NCBI GenBank assembly: GCA_900316985.1
Contig: ONFE01000028.1
Location: forward strand, 1-64,000
From: an uncultured Prevotellaceae bacterium
Lineage (GTDB): Bacteria; Bacteroidota; Bacteroidia; Bacteroidales; Bacteroidaceae
Length of the DNA: 64,000 nt
Direction: 5' to 3'
The number at the start of each line of letters is the position of its first letter. The first letter of the stretch is position 1. Under the pieces are notes generated by a model. It saw only the letters and a program-made list of their open reading frames with translations, did no database searches and was not told the DNA's origin. A program made the position numbers and the translations under genes. Shown here piece after piece: positions 61,524 to 64,000 of this stretch.

Positions 61524-61934
61524 ATGAAGACCGTTTATCCCACCAAAGTATCCATAACGCTCATCTTGATAATCAGTAGCATCATGGGCTGCATCCTCAT
61601 CTCGCTTGCAGTAAGCAGCAAGTGGATTCCATTTTTCATCAATCTGTTGCTTTACGTATCTGTGGTGTATCTGATGGTCAGCATCAAGTACGAAATCAAC
61701 GAATCGCAACTCATCATTCACCAGGCAATGGGCAAGATGGTCATCGACATCAATACAATAAAGAGCATCGAGCCCACACATACCATTCTCAGTGCGCCAG
61801 CCAGTTCTTTAGACCGCCTGCGCATCAGCTACAACAAATACGACGATGTCGTCATTTCACCCCGACGGAAAGAAGAATTCATCCGTCAGCTACACTCCAT
61901 CAATCCAAATATCGTTTTTAAGGAAAAGGAATAG
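61524..61934 (+). CDS. PH-domain membrane protein (bPH_4/DUF1200-like)
   Basis: A 136-residue protein with two membrane helices (about 10-55) followed by a small bacterial PH-like domain (YEINESQLIIHQAMGKMVID, SLDRLRISYNKYDDVVISPR), the DUF1200 pattern. Unknown function. It lies 44 bp after the methyltransferase-like gene and nearly touches the 3' end of xpt (convergent). Confidence 0.75.
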   Translation: MKTVYPTKVSITLILIISSIMGCILISLAVSSKWIPFFINLLLYVSVVYLMVSIKYEINESQLIIHQAMGKMVIDINTIKSIEPTHTILSAPASSLDRLRISYNKYDDVVISPRRKEEFIRQLHSINPNIVFKEKE

Positions 61935-61937
61935 GCT

Positions 61938-62507
61938 TCAGTCTCTCAGCTTTATTTCACAATTATCCAGACTTTCCACGGTGGCTAAAGCATAATAGTA
62001 GATACCCTGTGAACGGAGGAAATCACAGCCTTGCTGGAAAGCCTTCTCGATGATGAAGCCCATTCCCTCGATGGTAGCACCAGCCTTCTGGCAAAGATCA
62101 ATCACACCCTTTGCCGCATTTCCATAGGCAAGGAAGTCGTCGATGAAAAGAACATGGTCATCTTTAGTCAGATAATCTGCTGAAATGCATACTGAATAGT
62201 CACGGTCTTTGGTAAACGAATGAACCGTAGTGGCCAGCATCTTGTCCATCGTCTTGGGTTGTTTCTTTTTGATAAACACCACGGGAACATGCATCAGATA
62301 ACCCACAAAGATGGCGGGGGCAATGCCTGAAGCCTCAATCGTAACCACTTTGTTGATTAGTTTATCCTTGAAAAGACGGACAAACTCCTTGGCAATCTCC
62401 ATCATCAGGTTGGAATCCATCTGGTGATTAATGAAACTGTCCACCTTCAGGATACCACCAGGATAGCACTTGCCGTCCTGCATGATACGCTCTTTCAATA
62501 ATTCCAT
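61938..62507 (-). CDS. xpt: Xanthine phosphoribosyltransferase
   Basis: A 189-residue type I phosphoribosyltransferase. The PRPP-binding motif is [33 protein letters not shown] and [14 protein letters not shown] match Xpt. It converts xanthine and PRPP to XMP in purine salvage. A -7 element (minus-strand TAATTTTG, 62531-62538) lies 23 bp upstream of the start; no purine riboswitch is apparent in the short leader. Confidence 0.94.
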   Translation of the reverse strand: MELLKERIMQDGKCYPGGILKVDSFINHQMDSNLMMEIAKEFVRLFKDKLINKVVTIEASGIAPAIFVGYLMHVPVVFIKKKQPKTMDKMLATTVHSFTKDRDYSVCISADYLTKDDHVLFIDDFLAYGNAAKGVIDLCQKAGATIEGMGFIIEKAFQQGCDFLRSQGIYYYALATVESLDNCEIKLRD

Positions 62508-62582
62508 AACTATCAGTTTGTTTTATGCTGCAAAATTAATCATAAAAAACCGAAACTATTATCTTTATTCAAGAAAAAAACA

Positions 62583-62590
62583 TATCTTTG
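62583..62590 (+). promoter_or_regulatory. -7 element of the aldose epimerase gene
   Basis: TATCTTTG, 19 bp before the ATG. A clear -33 was not found. Confidence 0.5.
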
Positions 62591-62609
62591 TCGACAAATA
62601 CTATCCGTT

Positions 62610-63830
62610 ATGACAAAAAAGGCTATCGCTATCCATATCCTGATGCTGCTCATTTGCATGCCCTTGGCCGCACAAACGCGTTCCGGACTTTCTCCAGAAG
62701 CATTTGTAATGGATGTCAATGGCAAGAACACAGCCCTTTATACCATTACCAATTCCAACGGCATGGAAGCCTGCATCACCAACTTCGGTGCTAGACTCGT
62801 TTCGCTGATGGCACCTGGCCGTAACGGAATGGAAGATGTGGTGCTGGGCTTTGACAACATCAACGACTACGTATCGCTGAAGCAGAACTTCGGAGCCACC
62901 GTGGGCCGCTATATCGGACGCATCAAGGGGGCTCACTTCGTGCTCGACGGCAAGGAATACCAGTTGCAAGGCTTTGGCAAGGGAAATATATCTCACGGCG
63001 GTACCCCAGGGTTTGCCAATGTAGTGTGGGATATGGTTAGCAAGACCGACTCTTCGCTTACCCTTCGCTATCTCTCACCCGATGGTGAGGCCGGATTCCC
63101 GGGCAACCTCACGGTAATCCTTACCTATACTTTATCAGCAGCAAACGCCCTTAAAATCGACTACGAAGCCACCACCGACAAGCCTACGGTGCTGAACATT
63201 TCCAACCATTCGTTCTTCAATATTTCCGGTCATCCCGAGAAAGACATACTTCACGAAGAACTGATGGTGAAAAGCAAGAAGATTGCCACCTTCGATGCTC
63301 AGAAAAACCTCGACGGCGGTTTCCGCAAGGTGAAAGGAACACCCTTCGATTTCCGAAATCCGAAATCCATCGGACAAGACATTGACCAAGACGATGAGCA
63401 GCTGGCAATAACCAAAGGCTACGACCACTCCTTCGTGTTGAAGAACCGAAAAGGCGAACTTCTACTGCAAGCTTTGCTCACCGATCAGGAGGCTGGACGC
63501 CAGATGCTCGTCTATACCACCGAGCCCGCACTCCATATTTATACGGCCAACGGACTGAAAGGCAACCAAAAGGGCAAACGGGGCATTGCCTATCCCCACC
63601 GTTCGGCCATCTGTTTCGAAGCCATGCACCTGGCCGACAGTCCCAATCATCCGGAATTCCCATCCACCGTGCTCCGTCCTGGAGAGACGTGGCATTCCAC
63701 CACCGTTTATCAGTTCACGACTTCGACAAGACAGCCAACTACCTGTCTGACGGGCCCTGTTACTGTTTTCGGCCTCGGCATCGGGCTTGCCGGATTGCTT
63801 GTTGCAGGTATTGTTTCGTTAATAAAATAG
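62610..63830 (+). CDS. galM: Exported aldose 1-epimerase (galactose mutarotase) with an unusual C-terminal tail
   Basis: A 406-residue protein. Signal peptide to about residue 21 (IHILMLLICMPLAAQ), then the mutarotase fold with NFGARLVSLMAPGRNG, the catalytic His in NHSFFNISGH, and GYDHSFVL before the end. Relatives stop soon after the WHSTTVYQF motif; this one adds about 32 residues ending in a hydrophobic segment (VFGLGIGLAGLLVAGIVSLI). The tail may be a fused remnant of another gene or an anchor. It interconverts alpha and beta sugar anomers. Confidence 0.88.
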   Translation: MTKKAIAIHILMLLICMPLAAQTRSGLSPEAFVMDVNGKNTALYTITNSNGMEACITNFGARLVSLMAPGRNGMEDVVLGFDNINDYVSLKQNFGATVGRYIGRIKGAHFVLDGKEYQLQGFGKGNISHGGTPGFANVVWDMVSKTDSSLTLRYLSPDGEAGFPGNLTVILTYTLSAANALKIDYEATTDKPTVLNISNHSFFNISGHPEKDILHEELMVKSKKIATFDAQKNLDGGFRKVKGTPFDFRNPKSIGQDIDQDDEQLAITKGYDHSFVLKNRKGELLLQALLTDQEAGRQMLVYTTEPALHIYTANGLKGNQKGKRGIAYPHRSAICFEAMHLADSPNHPEFPSTVLRPGETWHSTTVYQFTTSTRQPTTCLTGPVTVFGLGIGLAGLLVAGIVSLIK

Positions 63831-63834
63831 AGTC

Positions 63835-64000
63835 ATGAAGGACTACGTCGACAAGATGAATGCCGCAGAGGCGCGACTGTTCCGTGAGGCTGTGGTGAAT
63901 ATCGTGAGCCAGATTCCTTGCGGAAAGGTCACCACCTATGGGTATATTGCGACGTTAGCAGGATGGCCCAGCCACTCGCGCATGGTAGGTCGTACCCTTC
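63835..64000 (+). CDS. MGMT-family (alkyltransferase-like) DNA-binding protein, 3' end outside window
   Basis: The first 55 residues contain the helix-turn-helix region CGKVTTYGYIATLAGWPSHS and RMVGRTL of O6-alkylguanine-DNA alkyltransferase-type proteins. The window ends before the active-site PCHR region, so a methyltransferase cannot be told from an alkyltransferase-like protein. It starts 4 bp after the epimerase stop. Confidence 0.8.
   Translation, partial: MKDYVDKMNAAEARLFREAVVNIVSQIPCGKVTTYGYIATLAGWPSHSRMVGRTL

Noticed and set aside
62508-62531. Purine riboswitch upstream of xpt
   Set aside because: The leader is too short and lacks the conserved three-way junction sequence.

Overview
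The window looks like a chromosomal piece of a Prevotellaceae-type Bacteroidales (Prevotella/Segatella-like). This rests on repeated promoters of the Bacteroidota form TTTG-N19-TAnnTTTG, Bacteroidales protein families (DUF3822, OMP_b-brl_3 outer-membrane proteins, O/P-type porin, TTG-free ATG starts) and a saccharolytic/amino-acid fermenting gene content. It is most likely a draft or metagenome-derived contig: five loci carry internal deletions or frameshifts.

Layout. 1-7.5 kb: 3' end of alaS, an AraC regulator, and an asparagine/aspartate-to-fumarate operon (dcuB, periplasmic asparaginase, porin, aspA with a deletion). 7.7-12.1 kb: LytTR response regulator, LytS-type kinase and a TonB-dependent-receptor-like barrel. 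12.2-15.2 kb: SprT-like metalloprotease gene coupled to recA, then 1.25 kb without genes that holds a 45-bp perfect inverted repeat and a second copy of the recA upstream region. 15.2-33.2 kb: a co-directional minus-strand accessory cluster of 17 genes. Read in transcription order it encodes a zinc-ribbon/helical-repeat protein, FHA protein, cytoplasmic leucine-rich-repeat protein, a possible UDG-like protein, a zinc-ribbon/SPFH/coiled-coil protein, four small proteins, an AAA+ ATPase, a small coiled-coil protein, a PD-(D/E)XK nuclease, a HAD nucleotidase fused to a partial sigma-70 domain, a DUF2779 nuclease, an unknown 542-aa protein, a second PD-(D/E)XK nuclease and an unknown 227-aa protein. 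This is the best candidate in the window for an undescribed system.

33.5-38.4 kb: a broken gene, a carboxynorspermidine/saccharopine dehydrogenase, and three secreted or conserved unknown proteins. 38.5-44.1 kb: L-rhamnose-type catabolism (rhaD; then MFS transporter, fucose/arabinose-type isomerase and a deleted rhaB on the opposite strand). 44.3-50.7 kb: nhaD, a GH3 beta-glucosidase, AraC regulator and RecD-like helicase. 50.8-56.6 kb: DUF3822, rsmD, cls, queE, queD, dnaG. 56.7-60.5 kb: etfB and etfA (both frameshifted), a 57-aa membrane protein and an acyl-CoA dehydrogenase. 60.6-64 kb: methyltransferase-like protein, PH-domain protein, xpt, secreted aldose epimerase, and the start of an MGMT-family gene.

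Two classes of short repeat run through the window. Heptamer (or hexamer) tandem arrays lie in-frame in dcuB and the response regulator and directly over the -33 region of several promoters, so they could make these genes phase-variable. G/C-rich palindromes act as terminators between genes but are also read in-frame inside queE (twice), the RecD-like helicase and the SprT-like gene.
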